DNA of 64,000 bases from Thermoanaerobaculia bacterium (GTDB taxonomy: Bacteria; Acidobacteriota; Thermoanaerobaculia; UBA5066). Positions 25,263-34,512 of the stretch are shown here, in pieces. The notes beneath the pieces were generated by a model that had not been told where the DNA came from, searched no databases, and saw nothing but the letters and a program-made list of their open reading frames with translations. Every line of letters begins with the position of its first letter. The first letter of the stretch is position 1. Made by a program: the position numbers and the translations under genes. Location: NCBI GenBank assembly GCA_022071945.1, contig JAJVIN010000012.1, positions 1 to 64,000 of the forward strand, written 5' to 3'.

Positions 25263-25877
25263 CTACACCTCGGCAATCACGCGGGCGGGCGCGGAGTCCG
25301 CTCTGATCTTCAGCGGGAGGGCGAGGAGGCGAAACTCCGTGGCCTCGGGGAGGACCTCGAGCCCGGTCAGATTCTCCAAAAGCAGGATGCCGCGTGAGAG
25401 CAGGAGCCGGTGAACCGGAAAAGGCTCGCGGTCCGGACTCGGCATGTCGATGCCCGCCATCGTGACGCCAAGGTCCGCGAGGACTTCCGCCGTCGCTTCC
25501 GTCAGGACGGGGTGGGACGAGAAGTAGTCCTCTCTCCCGAAGCGCCGGCTCCAGCCGGTGCGAAAGACAAGAGCGCCGCCCGGAATGACCGGGTGCCCGG
25601 ACAGGATGTGGCGACCGATCTCTTCGAGGCCCGAGGCGTCGACGAGCGTCGCGCGTCTCACGAAGCGGTCCGCTGGAATGTCACAGAGGCGGGCGCCGCC
25701 CGGAATGAAATGGGCGGGGGCGTCCATGTGCGTGCCCGCGTGCATCCCGGTGACGAGCCTGGCGTTGGCGAAGCCGTCGGATTCGACCGTGGCGAGAGCG
25801 CCCAGGGCCACGGCAGGGTCTCCCGGATAGACGGGCATGCCGTCCTCCATCGTGAGTGTCAGATCGAAGACCGCCAT
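25263..25877 (-). CDS. Cyclase-family metal-dependent hydrolase (kynurenine formamidase-like)
   Basis: The 204-residue protein has the cyclase signature HAGTHMDAPAHF, with His46, His50 and Asp52 as metal ligands and His56 next to them. The family includes bacterial arylformamidases (KynB) that hydrolyse N-formylkynurenine, and other hydrolases. Length fits KynB. The gene lies 101 bases upstream of the hybrid kinase and is divergent from the SpoIIE phosphatase gene. No other tryptophan-degradation gene is present, so the substrate is not settled. Confidence 0.8.
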   Translation of the reverse strand: MAVFDLTLTMEDGMPVYPGDPAVALGALATVESDGFANARLVTGMHAGTHMDAPAHFIPGGARLCDIPADRFVRRATLVDASGLEEIGRHILSGHPVIPGGALVFRTGWSRRFGREDYFSSHPVLTEATAEVLADLGVTMAGIDMPSPDREPFPVHRLLLSRGILLLENLTGLEVLPEATEFRLLALPLKIRADSAPARVIAEV

Positions 25878-25949
25878 CGGGGGATTCTCGCCTCTCGGGG
25901 CGGTCCGGCTTATCTTTTTCCCTTCGTCCGCGTATCTTGTGGAGGAGCC

Positions 25950-27083
25950 ATGGCGTCGAAGACGGAGTGGGGCAAGCTACTGAAGGAGACCTTCCTGGGG
26001 ATGGACGAGGACGGCGTCCTCGATCTTTACCGGGTGGACATCCGCGGCGCGGCGCGGGAGTTTCTTCTCGATTCTCGAGAAATAGTGGAGGCGGAGAAGA
26101 ATCCCTTTCGCCGAAAGCTGAAGATCGCCAACGCCGTCCTGTTCGGGATGGCAAAACGTCTGCCCGCTCCGCGGCGGCTCGTCTTTCTCGGAGCGTTGGT
26201 TCTCGTGGTTCTGGCGGGGCTATCGCCCCCCCACGAGGACCCGAGGGGAGACGGCGTCACGGGCCTCTTCAGCTTCTACACCCTCATCGCCCTCATTCTC
26301 GTGATGGCGGGGCTTCTCGCCCTCGAGCTCGTCGACAAGCTCCGGTTCAGGGGCGAGCTGGAGATGGCCCGGGATCTACAGGCCGATCTCGTCCAGAAGG
26401 ACCCGCCCGAGGTGGCCGGGTTCGAGCTCGGAGCCTTCAACCAAATCGCGAATACGGTCGGGGGAGACCTGTACGAGTTCGCGCCCCTTTCGGATGGGCG
26501 CCTGGCGGTCCTCTTCGGGGATGCCTCGGGACACGGGATGGCGGCCGGTCTCGTCATGGCGGTCGTCAACGCGGCATTTCGGACGCAGCTGGAGCACGAC
26601 CCGTCTCCGGAAGCCGTCATCGGGGTGCTGAACAAGGTCCTGTGCCGCTCCGGGGCGTGCCGGACCGGAGGCCCCCGATCGTTCTTCTCGGGTGTGGTCT
26701 TTCTGATCGAGCCGAACGGGGATTTTCGGGCGGTGGTGGCGGGACACCCGCCGATCCTGAGGCTGTCGCCGGCGGGTGCTGTGCTCCAGCGGGTCGGGCA
26801 GGGCTCCTACCCGCTGGGCATCCGGGACAGAGGAAACTGGATCGAGGAGCGCGGCTCGCTCGCGCCGCGCGAGACGCTGGTCTTCGTCTCCGATGGCCTT
26901 CCCGAGGCCCGTTCGCTGGCCGGAGAGGATTACGGGTACGAACGGCTGGAGGCCCTGCTGACGGCAAACGCGGGGGCCGCGCCCCAGACGATCGTCAACT
27001 TGCTGACCTCCGAGCTCCGGTCCTTCCTGGGTGGACGGGTCCCGGAAGACGACGTCTCGATCGCCGTCATCCGGAAGACCTGA
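25950..27083 (+). CDS. Membrane-anchored SpoIIE/PP2C-type phosphatase
   Basis: ATG at 25950 follows GGAGGAG and gives 377 residues. Two membrane segments near residues 73-89 and 107-128 precede a coiled linker and a SpoIIE-type phosphatase domain (about 140-377), with metal-binding GGDLYEF, LFGDASGHGMAAGL, VSDGLPEA and EDDVSIAVI. These enzymes remove phosphate from Ser/Thr of anti-sigma antagonists or similar partners. The larger in-frame extension upstream overlaps the divergent cyclase gene and was rejected. No anti-sigma or antagonist gene is adjacent. Confidence 0.85.
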   Translation: MASKTEWGKLLKETFLGMDEDGVLDLYRVDIRGAAREFLLDSREIVEAEKNPFRRKLKIANAVLFGMAKRLPAPRRLVFLGALVLVVLAGLSPPHEDPRGDGVTGLFSFYTLIALILVMAGLLALELVDKLRFRGELEMARDLQADLVQKDPPEVAGFELGAFNQIANTVGGDLYEFAPLSDGRLAVLFGDASGHGMAAGLVMAVVNAAFRTQLEHDPSPEAVIGVLNKVLCRSGACRTGGPRSFFSGVVFLIEPNGDFRAVVAGHPPILRLSPAGAVLQRVGQGSYPLGIRDRGNWIEERGSLAPRETLVFVSDGLPEARSLAGEDYGYERLEALLTANAGAAPQTIVNLLTSELRSFLGGRVPEDDVSIAVIRKT

Positions 27084-27211
27084 CCTTCCGAGAGACGCAA
27101 CCCTCGCCCGCCCGGGTTCGACCGTAGATCCCCGGGAACTTTCCTTCCGCCGCGCCGGTCTATCCGGGCAAGGCTGTCCGGACCAGCGGCTTGAAAGAAG
27201 GAGAGAGAACC

Positions 27212-27991
27212 ATGCGGAACCTGCCCGTTTCCGTCCCTGCCACCGGACTGCCCGGACAGTCCTTCCTCGAATCCGTCGCCCGTCCCCGGCCAAGCCGCAC
27301 GGCCCCGATCGGGCTGGCGCTGCTCTTTCACCTCACCGCGGCGACGGCCCTCACCGTCTCGACCACCCTTGTCCTCGACGACTCGATCGAACCGCCCTTG
27401 CCGAAGATCGAGTTCTTCAGCATGTCCTCGTCGATTCCGGTTTCCGGTCCCGCGAAACCTCCCGCGGATCGGCCTGCCTCGCAAAACCCGCCAGCAGCCC
27501 CGCAGAAGGTCTATGCGCCTCAGGCGATTCCCCAGCACATCCCCGTGGCCCCCGCCGAGGCAGAGGCCGAGGCCCATGTTCCGAGCGCTTCCGGACCCTA
27601 CGTCGAGGGGGGACTCGACCAGGACACTCCCGCCGGAGGAGGAACGGGAATCCTGGGTACGGAGAGTGGAACCACACAGACCGTGGCCCTTGAACCGGCC
27701 GAGCCGATCCGGATCACGACCGGTGTCACGGAGCCGGTCGAGACGTTGAGGGTGAATCCGGTCTATCCCGAGGCGGCACGCAAGGGCCGAATCGAGGGCA
27801 CGGTCATCCTCGAGGCCATCATCTCGGCGTCTGGCCAGGTCGAGTCCGTCCGAGTTCTGCGGTCCGCCCACCCGCTCCTCGACCGCGCGGCGCTCGATGC
27901 GGTTCCGCAGTGGAGGTACCGGCCCGCGCTCTTCAACGGACGTCCGGTCGCCGTCTACCTCTCGGTGGCGGTCCACTTCCAGCTGCGGTGA
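27212..27991 (+). CDS. TonB-family energy transducer
   Basis: The ATG at 27212 follows AAGGAGAGAG. The 259-residue protein has one N-terminal membrane anchor (about 31-54), a Pro/Ala-rich periplasmic spacer and a C-terminal TonB domain (NPVYPEAARKGRIEG, SGQVESVRVLRS, WRYRPALFNGRPV). TonB domains carry energy from an inner-membrane ExbBD complex to outer-membrane receptors. No exbB or exbD gene is next to it, so the partner is elsewhere, or the protein has another envelope role. A 19-base tandem repeat begins at its stop codon. Confidence 0.85.
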   Translation: MRNLPVSVPATGLPGQSFLESVARPRPSRTAPIGLALLFHLTAATALTVSTTLVLDDSIEPPLPKIEFFSMSSSIPVSGPAKPPADRPASQNPPAAPQKVYAPQAIPQHIPVAPAEAEAEAHVPSASGPYVEGGLDQDTPAGGGTGILGTESGTTQTVALEPAEPIRITTGVTEPVETLRVNPVYPEAARKGRIEGTVILEAIISASGQVESVRVLRSAHPLLDRAALDAVPQWRYRPALFNGRPVAVYLSVAVHFQLR

Positions 27992-28076
27992 GGCCGCGTG
28001 GCCGCGGTGAGGCCGCGCACGCGCGGTGGGGCCGCGTGGCTGATGTGAGGCCGCGCACGCGCGGTGGGGCCGTGCG
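27988..28076. repeat. 19-base tandem repeat starting at the tonB-like stop codon
   Basis: Four full units at 27988-28006, 28007-28025, 28026-28044 and 28045-28063, and a 13-base partial unit, repeat the pattern GTGAGGCCGCGCACGCGCG with small changes; units 2 and 4 are identical. The stop codon TGA lies in the first unit. Alternate units differ as if a two-unit block was duplicated. The array ends just before the acyl-CoA dehydrogenase promoter region. Confidence 0.9.
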
Positions 28077-28129
28077 AAAGGCGCTAAACTCCTCTCCTCG
28101 CCGGTATCCGTCCGTTCAGGAGGCCTTCG

Positions 28130-29332
28130 ATGTCGACCAGTCTCGATGCCATGACGCAGTCGAGTGTTTCTGCAGCTTCCCCTTCCGGTTTCAGTTTTCA
28201 GCTCAGCGAGGAACAGCAGGCCGTCAAGAAGATGGTCCGCGAGTTTGCCGAGAGCGAGATCGCGCCTCACGTGATGAAGTGGGATGAATCCCAGGACTTT
28301 CCCCGCGACGTCATGATGAAGCTCGGCGAGCTCGGCATGCTGGGCGTCCTCGTCGCGCCCGAGTACGGAGGGTCGGGGCTCTCCTACATCGACTACATCA
28401 ACGTCGTCGAGGAGCTCTCCCGCGTCGACGGCTCGGTCGGCATCTCGGTCGCGGCCCACAACAGCCTCTGCACGAATCACCTTTACATGTTCGGCAGCGA
28501 GGAGCAGAAGCGGACGTGGGTCGTTCCCCTCGCCCAGGGCAAGCTGATCGGCGCCTGGGGCCTGACGGAGTCGGAGGCCGGGAGCGATGCCAAGGGGACC
28601 AAGACGATCGCCATCCTGGATGGCGACAGCTGGGTGCTCAATGGCTCGAAGAACTTCATCACGCACGGATCCGTCGGGGACGTCGCGGTCCTGATGGCCG
28701 TCACCGACAAGACGGCCGGCACGCACGGGATCTCCGCCTTCGTCGTCGATCTCCACCAGAAGGGGATCCACGCCGGCAAGAAGGAGAACAAGCTCGGCCT
28801 GCGCGCCTCCGATACCGCAACGCTCGTCATGGAGGACTGCCGGATCCCGAAGGAGAACCTCATCGGGCACCTGGGCGGCGGCTTCATCCAGTCGATGAAG
28901 GTCCTCGACGGAGGCCGGATCTCCATCGCGGCTCTCGCTCTCGGCATGGCTCAGGGCGCCTTCGAGTGCGCCCTGGCCTACTCCCGGCAGCGCCAGCAGT
29001 TCGGAAAGCCGATCTCCGAGTTCCAGTCCATCCAGAACTACCTTGCCGACATGGCGACCGAGATCGACGCGGCCCGGCTTCTGACCTACCGCGCCGGCTG
29101 GCTCAAGGACACCGGACGCCCGACGACGAAGGAGTCCTCGATGGCCAAGCTCTACGCGGCCGAGGTCTCCGTTCGGGTCGCCAACCTCGCGGTGCAGATC
29201 CATGGCGGCTACGGCTTCACCAAGGACTTCAAGCCCGAGAAGTACTACAGGGACGTCAAGCTCTGCACGATCGGCGAGGGGACTTCGGAGATCCAGCGCC
29301 TCGTCATCGCCCGGCAGCTCCTTCGCGCATGA
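28130..29332 (+). CDS. Acyl-CoA dehydrogenase
   Basis: The 400-residue protein has an AGGAGG ribosome binding site seven bases before its ATG. It shows the acyl-CoA dehydrogenase N-terminal helical, beta and C-terminal domains, with the FAD/substrate segment [13 protein letters not shown], the HGGYGF segment and Glu383 in GEGTSEIQR as the likely catalytic base, as in short-chain and butyryl-CoA dehydrogenases. It oxidises acyl-CoA to trans-2-enoyl-CoA and passes electrons to electron-transferring flavoprotein. Chain length is not certain. It overlaps the next gene by four bases (ATGA). Confidence 0.92.
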   Translation: MSTSLDAMTQSSVSAASPSGFSFQLSEEQQAVKKMVREFAESEIAPHVMKWDESQDFPRDVMMKLGELGMLGVLVAPEYGGSGLSYIDYINVVEELSRVDGSVGISVAAHNSLCTNHLYMFGSEEQKRTWVVPLAQGKLIGAWGLTESEAGSDAKGTKTIAILDGDSWVLNGSKNFITHGSVGDVAVLMAVTDKTAGTHGISAFVVDLHQKGIHAGKKENKLGLRASDTATLVMEDCRIPKENLIGHLGGGFIQSMKVLDGGRISIAALALGMAQGAFECALAYSRQRQQFGKPISEFQSIQNYLADMATEIDAARLLTYRAGWLKDTGRPTTKESSMAKLYAAEVSVRVANLAVQIHGGYGFTKDFKPEKYYRDVKLCTIGEGTSEIQRLVIARQLLRA

Positions 29333-30678
29333 CCCAGCCGGCGTCCGGCTCGCCCGGCGAACCACGCGTCCCTGCCGTCGCGACCCTGGACCTTCCCGCC
29401 CTCGTCAGCCGCCTCGCAAACGGCCTGACCGTCGTCGTCTCGGAAGATCCGGCCGTGCCTGTCTTTGGCATGACCGTCCTTTATCGCGTCGGTTCCCGTC
29501 TCGAGCCTCGCGGCCGCTCCGGGTTCGCCCACCTCTTCGAGCACCTGATGTTCGAGGGGACGCCGGGAGCGCCGAAAGGGCTCTTCGACCGCATCTGCGA
29601 GAGCTCCGGGGCGACGAACAACGGGCAGACTCGCCCGGACGCGACGGTGTACATCGAAAGCGGCCTCTCCTCGGCGCTCGAGAGGTTCCTGTGGCTCGAG
29701 GCGGACAGGATGTCCTGCCTCTCCTTCGAGAAGGAGACGCTCGACATCCAGCGCGACGTCGTCAAGGAAGAGATCCGGGTGAATGTCCAGAACGACCCCT
29801 ACGGGCTCTTCGAGTACCAGGAGCTCCCGGCCCTCCTCTTCGACAAGTGGGAGAACGCGCACGACGGCTATGGCGATTTCGCCGATCTGGATGCCGCCTC
29901 CATCGAGGACGTCAAGGCGTTCTTTCAGACCTTCTACCGGCCGAACAACGCCATCGTGTCGATCGTCAGCGACCGTCCGGCGCCAGAAGTGATCGGGCTC
30001 GTCGAGAAGTACTTTGGTCCTCTGCCGCCGGGGATCCTCCCAGCCCATCCGGATATCTCCGAACCTCCGCGGAAAACGGGCGCCGTTTCGGTCAGAGAGG
30101 CCCCCCTCGCCCGTACCCCGGCCCTCGTGGCCGGGTGGCGAATGCCCGGCCCGCAAAACGAGGACGTCCTGCCCCTCCTGATTCTCGGCGAGCTCCTGCA
30201 CGAGGGCCGGAGCGCCCGGCTCTACAAGGGGCTGGTCGAGGGCCGGCAGATCGCGACGGAGGTCATGGGAGGCTTCAACCCCTTTCAGGGACTCTGCTGG
30301 TACACCGGAACGACGCTCTTCCTTTCCCGCATCGCCTACAAGCGAGGCGTCTCTCATGGCACCGTGCTCGGGGCCTTCGCTGAGGAGAGAGACCGCCTCT
30401 TGCGCGAGGGCGTCCCTGCCGCCGAGCTCGAGAGAGTCAAGAGGCGTCTCTTCTCCAGCTATCTCTCGCTTCTCGAGAACCGCCTGGAGCGTTCGCTCGA
30501 GCTGGCCTCCGCCACCGCGTTCGGCGGCACGCCCGTGGCCGCCCTGGAGTTCCCCGCGCGGATCAGCCGAGTCACCAGCGCCGAGGTGGTCCGAGCCGCG
30601 GAGAAGTGGCTCTCGCCCGAGACATGGGCCGTCGTCGTCAAGGAACCTCCCGCCGGAGCGGCAGAGGAGGAGGAATGA
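29329..30678 (+). CDS. M16-family zinc peptidase, catalytic subunit
   Basis: The 449-residue protein starts at an ATG overlapping the acyl-CoA dehydrogenase stop. It has the inverted zinc motif HLFEH (68-72) and the distal Glu in VVKEEIR, the hallmark of M16 (pitrilysin/processing peptidase) enzymes. It lacks an obvious signal peptide. The next gene encodes a second M16-fold protein without the zinc motif, and the two probably form a heterodimer that cleaves peptides inside a closed chamber. The overlap with a beta-oxidation gene is likely only operon convenience. Confidence 0.9.
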   Translation: MTQPASGSPGEPRVPAVATLDLPALVSRLANGLTVVVSEDPAVPVFGMTVLYRVGSRLEPRGRSGFAHLFEHLMFEGTPGAPKGLFDRICESSGATNNGQTRPDATVYIESGLSSALERFLWLEADRMSCLSFEKETLDIQRDVVKEEIRVNVQNDPYGLFEYQELPALLFDKWENAHDGYGDFADLDAASIEDVKAFFQTFYRPNNAIVSIVSDRPAPEVIGLVEKYFGPLPPGILPAHPDISEPPRKTGAVSVREAPLARTPALVAGWRMPGPQNEDVLPLLILGELLHEGRSARLYKGLVEGRQIATEVMGGFNPFQGLCWYTGTTLFLSRIAYKRGVSHGTVLGAFAEERDRLLREGVPAAELERVKRRLFSSYLSLLENRLERSLELASATAFGGTPVAALEFPARISRVTSAEVVRAAEKWLSPETWAVVVKEPPAGAAEEEE

Positions 30679-32063
30679 GCTCCGCCGAACCTTCGACCTG
30701 GCCGCCCGGCCTTCCGCCCCTCCTGCCGGCGGAGCGGCCCGGGGTGAAAGAAGCCGTTCACGTGGACACCCTGTCGAATGGCGTCTCCGTGTGGGTGGTG
30801 AGGCGGCCGGGACTTCCGCTCGTGTCGCTCGGACTCGCGTGTCTGGGGGGCAAGCGGGATGACCCGCACGCCTTGCCTGGTCTTTCTGCGCTTCTCGCCG
30901 AGGGACTGAAGGAGGGGTCGGAGACCCTCACCGCCGAGGCCCTCCACGAGCGGCTGCAAGGCGAGGGAGCCGCCCTTGGCGCCAGCGCCGGGGCGGACGG
31001 CCTCTCCCTGTCGATCCACGGCCTCGCCGACGGGCTCGACACTTTCGTCGACATCCTCTCGCAACTGGTCCGCTCACCGGCCTTTCCCGAGGAGGGAATC
31101 GCCCGGGTTCGCGCCCTGGCGGAGGAGGATCTGGCCACTCAGGAATCGGAGCCCTCTTTTCTGGCGGTGCGGGTCCTTCTTCGGGCCCTTTTCGCGGACC
31201 ACCCGTACGCGACCGTGGCACCCTCCATGTCGACGATCAGTGCCGTCTCGCCCGGGGTCCTCAGAGGCGAGGCGAAGCGGCGGTTCCGTCCGGATCGAAC
31301 GGCCGTCATCGCGGTGGGCGACGTCGATCCTGGTGCCGTCCTGAAGGCGTCCGAGAGGTTCCTGGGAGGGTGGGAGCACGACGCTCTGCCCGAGACGCCG
31401 GTCGAGGGTCCGGAGGTGGGGCGCTTTTCGAGACGGATCCTCGCGGTCGAGCGTCCCGGCTCCGTCCAGACCTACCTGATGGTTGGAAACCCGGCCGTCT
31501 CCAGAAACCACCCGGACTTCTTCGCGCTCTCGCTCGCGATGACGGCCTATGGCGGCGCCTTCACCTCGCGCCTCGTGACGAACCTGAGAACCCAGAAGGG
31601 GTACACCTACTCACCGGGTGCCCGGCTGGCCGCGTTCCGTTATGCGGGCTACGTCAGGACGGTGTCGGCCGTCAGGAACGAGGTGACGGGCGCGGCCCTC
31701 AACGAGATCTTCTACGAGCTCGACCGGATGGGAGCGATCGAACTCTCGGACGAGGAGCTCGAACGGAGCCGGATGCGAGACGTGGGCCTGAGGGCCACGA
31801 ACCTGCAGACGTCCTCCGGGCTCTTCAGTGAGTTGATGAGCCTCTTCTCGAGCGGGCTTGGCGCCGGGAAGCTCGACGAGCCCTCCGAGAAGCTCTTCAC
31901 GATCCAGAGGGACGAGATCAAGAGAGCTTCGAAAAGGCACCTCGCCTCGTACGCCACGACGGTGGTGGCGGTCGGGGACCTCGGGGTGATCGAGGAACAC
32001 CTCGCTCCGTTCGGACCGATCGAGGTTGCCGCCGCCCCCGAACCGGGCTTCGCCGGAACTTAA
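30675..32063 (+). CDS. M16-family protein, non-catalytic partner
   Basis: The 462-residue protein begins at an ATG that overlaps the stop of the catalytic M16 gene (ATGA) behind GAGGAGGAA. Its fold-level sequence fits M16, but the expected zinc motif position reads LSALLAEGL, so the zinc ligands are missing. The conserved GYTYSPGA segment of non-catalytic subunits is present (near residue 316). It should complete the peptidase clamshell with the gene product upstream. No membrane segment is visible. Confidence 0.88.
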   Translation: MSSAEPSTWPPGLPPLLPAERPGVKEAVHVDTLSNGVSVWVVRRPGLPLVSLGLACLGGKRDDPHALPGLSALLAEGLKEGSETLTAEALHERLQGEGAALGASAGADGLSLSIHGLADGLDTFVDILSQLVRSPAFPEEGIARVRALAEEDLATQESEPSFLAVRVLLRALFADHPYATVAPSMSTISAVSPGVLRGEAKRRFRPDRTAVIAVGDVDPGAVLKASERFLGGWEHDALPETPVEGPEVGRFSRRILAVERPGSVQTYLMVGNPAVSRNHPDFFALSLAMTAYGGAFTSRLVTNLRTQKGYTYSPGARLAAFRYAGYVRTVSAVRNEVTGAALNEIFYELDRMGAIELSDEELERSRMRDVGLRATNLQTSSGLFSELMSLFSSGLGAGKLDEPSEKLFTIQRDEIKRASKRHLASYATTVVAVGDLGVIEEHLAPFGPIEVAAAPEPGFAGT

Positions 32064-32134
32064 CGCGCCTTCGCTACCATCCGGCTGGGCACGGCCGGGA
32101 TGGTGCCCGAGACCTCTTTCGAAAGGACTCTCTG

Positions 32135-33205
32135 GTGTCAACCGAATCGATGAAGGCGCGCCCCGCTTGGCTTCGGGAATCGGCGTACGTCCTCGCCGCC
32201 GTGCTGGTCGGGCTGGGAGTGGCCATGGCTCTGAACTCCGTGATGAATGGGGCCGTGGTCGAAAGAGCGAGGCGGGATGTGTCGAGAACTCTGGAGCATC
32301 TCTCACGGCACGTTCTCGAGACCGAGGAATCCGGGGGAGACCTCGCGGCAGCCCTCGGGCGCGAGGCACAGGTCCTGGGGATCCGGCTGACGCTGATCGC
32401 GCCGGACGGGCGGGTGCTCGCTGACAGCAACGTGGATCCTCGCCGGCTGGCGGCAGTCGAGAACCATGGATCCCGTCCAGAGATCCTCGCCGCCAGAACA
32501 TCCGGGATCGGTTTCGACCGGAGGCTCTCCGCCACCGTCGCGGAGCCGTTTCTCTACGTGGCTTACCGGCTGGACCGCGGGGGAAACCTCGCCGGCTATC
32601 TCAGGGGCGCGGTCGGCGAGAACGACATCCGCAGGCTCGAGGAGCCGTTCCGGCGCCGGCTGACGGCCGTCGCCATCCTGACTGGCTTTCTCGCGGGGCT
32701 CCTCCTGCTCGCCATCAGGCGCCGCCACTTCGACGAGCTCCACCTGCTGCGCGAATCGGTGAAGCGGGCTTCTCTGGGGGAGCTTGCCGGAGTCAAGGCC
32801 CAGACTTCCGCGGATTCGGCGGAGATCCTGGCCTCCCTGGCCGATCTCGTCAGGCGCGTTCGTCTTGGGGAAGAGAAGACGAAGAGCCTCGAGGTCTTGC
32901 TCGACACGGTGCTCGAGAGAATCGGGGATGGGGTCCTGGTCGTTCGCCGGGATCTGTCGCTCATCCGGGCGAATTCCGCCGCCGCCACCGTCCTCAAGGC
33001 TTCCCCGGGCTCCTTCCGCCACGGCGCCCATATCCTGGAGGCCTACCGGGATTCCAGGCTGGCGGCGGCCTTCGAGGAAGCCCTGGGAGGAGAGGCCCAG
33101 GTGGAGCTCGGCCTCGAGGTGGCGGGGGAGCGCATCGCGGTCAGGATCACGGGCTTCGGTGCTGGAGAAGCCCGGCACGCCCTCGCGGTCCTCGCTCGCG
33201 GGTGA
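32135..33205 (+). CDS. PhoR-like sensor without a kinase core
   Basis: Starting at GTG 32135 with AAAGGA upstream, the 356-residue protein has a membrane segment (about 19-38), an extracytoplasmic sensor region, a second membrane segment (about 182-198), a HAMP-like coiled region and a PAS-like domain (about 255-350). It stops there: neither a phospho-acceptor histidine box nor an ATPase domain is present, and no such domains follow in any frame. It looks like the sensory half of a PhoR-type kinase. It may act as a receptor for a separate kinase, or be a remnant; its reading frame is intact. Confidence 0.75.
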   Translation: MSTESMKARPAWLRESAYVLAAVLVGLGVAMALNSVMNGAVVERARRDVSRTLEHLSRHVLETEESGGDLAAALGREAQVLGIRLTLIAPDGRVLADSNVDPRRLAAVENHGSRPEILAARTSGIGFDRRLSATVAEPFLYVAYRLDRGGNLAGYLRGAVGENDIRRLEEPFRRRLTAVAILTGFLAGLLLLAIRRRHFDELHLLRESVKRASLGELAGVKAQTSADSAEILASLADLVRRVRLGEEKTKSLEVLLDTVLERIGDGVLVVRRDLSLIRANSAAATVLKASPGSFRHGAHILEAYRDSRLAAAFEEALGGEAQVELGLEVAGERIAVRITGFGAGEARHALAVLARG

Positions 33206-33269
33206 GCGCGGTAGGGGGGCCGGCAGCCCTGCAGCGGCCCGCGGGCGATTCTGGTAGCGTCCGCGAGCC

Positions 33270-34430
33270 ATGCCAATCGAGCTCGTCCACCACCTGGGAG
33301 CCTACGGAGTCCTGTGCCTTCTCTGCGCCGGTCCGGGCGATCTGACGCGGCCGGACCCACCCTCGGCGCGCTGGAACATAGAAGCCGCTGGCGTCTACGC
33401 CACGTTCCAGAGGCCCCTCCTCGACGAGAAGGGAATCGCCGAGGGGCCGGGAGACGAGTTCGACGGAGGAGATACCACGCCCCATGGGGTCGCCGTGGAG
33501 GCGGGACGCCGCTGGCCCTCGACGGCCGGAGCCGGTTCGCCCCGAAAGGAGTTCGCCTTCGGCGTTCTCGAGGCCACCACGCACAACGAGGCCCAGACGA
33601 AGAAGCCCTACGGGACACAGCCCACGATCAACACCACGGGCAACGGCCGGTTCGAGTCCGTCTGGATCAAGGTCCGGTACCCCGTCAGCGAGAGAGGCTC
33701 CCTCGAGCTCGCCGTCGACAGGCCCTACTACACGGAAGCCGACATCGTGGTGGCGGGAGACGACCTCTACTTCGGCAGCTCGCGGCGCAATCTCCTGACA
33801 GACGTCCGCAACACAGCCCTCGGCTACCGCCATTTCGGTGACGGCTACGAGATCGCGGCACAGGCTGTCTGGACCGATGTCCGGACGCAGTACGGCACCG
33901 GACGGGCCTTTCTGAATGGTTCGGGGACGGTTTGGGGGGCCACCGCGGAAGCTCTCGTGACTCTCGGTGCCTGGCGCGGACAGGTCTTCGCCGGTTATCA
34001 ACACGGGACGATTGGCGTGGAGGGCGGCTTCTTTCCGCATTTCGAGCCCTGGACGGGCGATTTCGAGCACACGAGGACATTCGTCGCGACCGCCGCCGGG
34101 AGACGCTGGGGGCGCTGGGGGGCCGCACTCGCTCTTCGGGGCGTCTGGATCAGATCGCCGTACTGGGACTCCGGCGGGTTCGCGAACACCGAGATGTACG
34201 AGATCGACCAGGGGCGGAGCTTTTCCCTCTCGTCGAGGGAGTTCTTCGGGGACTTCACGGGATCGTATGACGTATCCGAGACCCTCCGCTTCTCGGCCTC
34301 CATCCTGAGACGGCACGGCGACGACCAGTCGACGATGGCGCCAACTCTTCCGGGGGTTGCTCCGAGCGGATACCCGGGCCGCCGCCGGGGTTGGGGCTGC
34401 GGCGTGGCGGTTCAAGTCAGGGTTCCCTGA
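33270..34430 (+). CDS. Predicted outer-membrane or secreted beta-barrel-like protein
   Basis: The 386-residue protein has a short hydrophobic N-terminus (LVHHLGAYGVLCLLCAG) compatible with a signal peptide, then many alternating strands with Tyr, Trp and Gly (VWIKVRYPV, ALGYRHFGDGYEIAAQAVW), as in outer-membrane barrels. I do not recognise a named family. It lies upstream of a nucleotidase gene. Its C-terminus is Arg-rich and may reflect frame uncertainty near 34340-34430; the next gene starts 82 bases later. Confidence 0.55.
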   Translation: MPIELVHHLGAYGVLCLLCAGPGDLTRPDPPSARWNIEAAGVYATFQRPLLDEKGIAEGPGDEFDGGDTTPHGVAVEAGRRWPSTAGAGSPRKEFAFGVLEATTHNEAQTKKPYGTQPTINTTGNGRFESVWIKVRYPVSERGSLELAVDRPYYTEADIVVAGDDLYFGSSRRNLLTDVRNTALGYRHFGDGYEIAAQAVWTDVRTQYGTGRAFLNGSGTVWGATAEALVTLGAWRGQVFAGYQHGTIGVEGGFFPHFEPWTGDFEHTRTFVATAAGRRWGRWGAALALRGVWIRSPYWDSGGFANTEMYEIDQGRSFSLSSREFFGDFTGSYDVSETLRFSASILRRHGDDQSTMAPTLPGVAPSGYPGRRRGWGCGVAVQVRVP

Positions 34431-34512
34431 AGACGGGAGCGGCGCGCTCCGAGCAGCCGGGAAAGTTGCAGCTTGCCCGGCGATGCTTCGGGGTGCAAGA
34501 CTCTGCGATTCC

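Noticed and set aside
27988-28076. CRISPR array
   Set aside because: The units are tandem without spacers.
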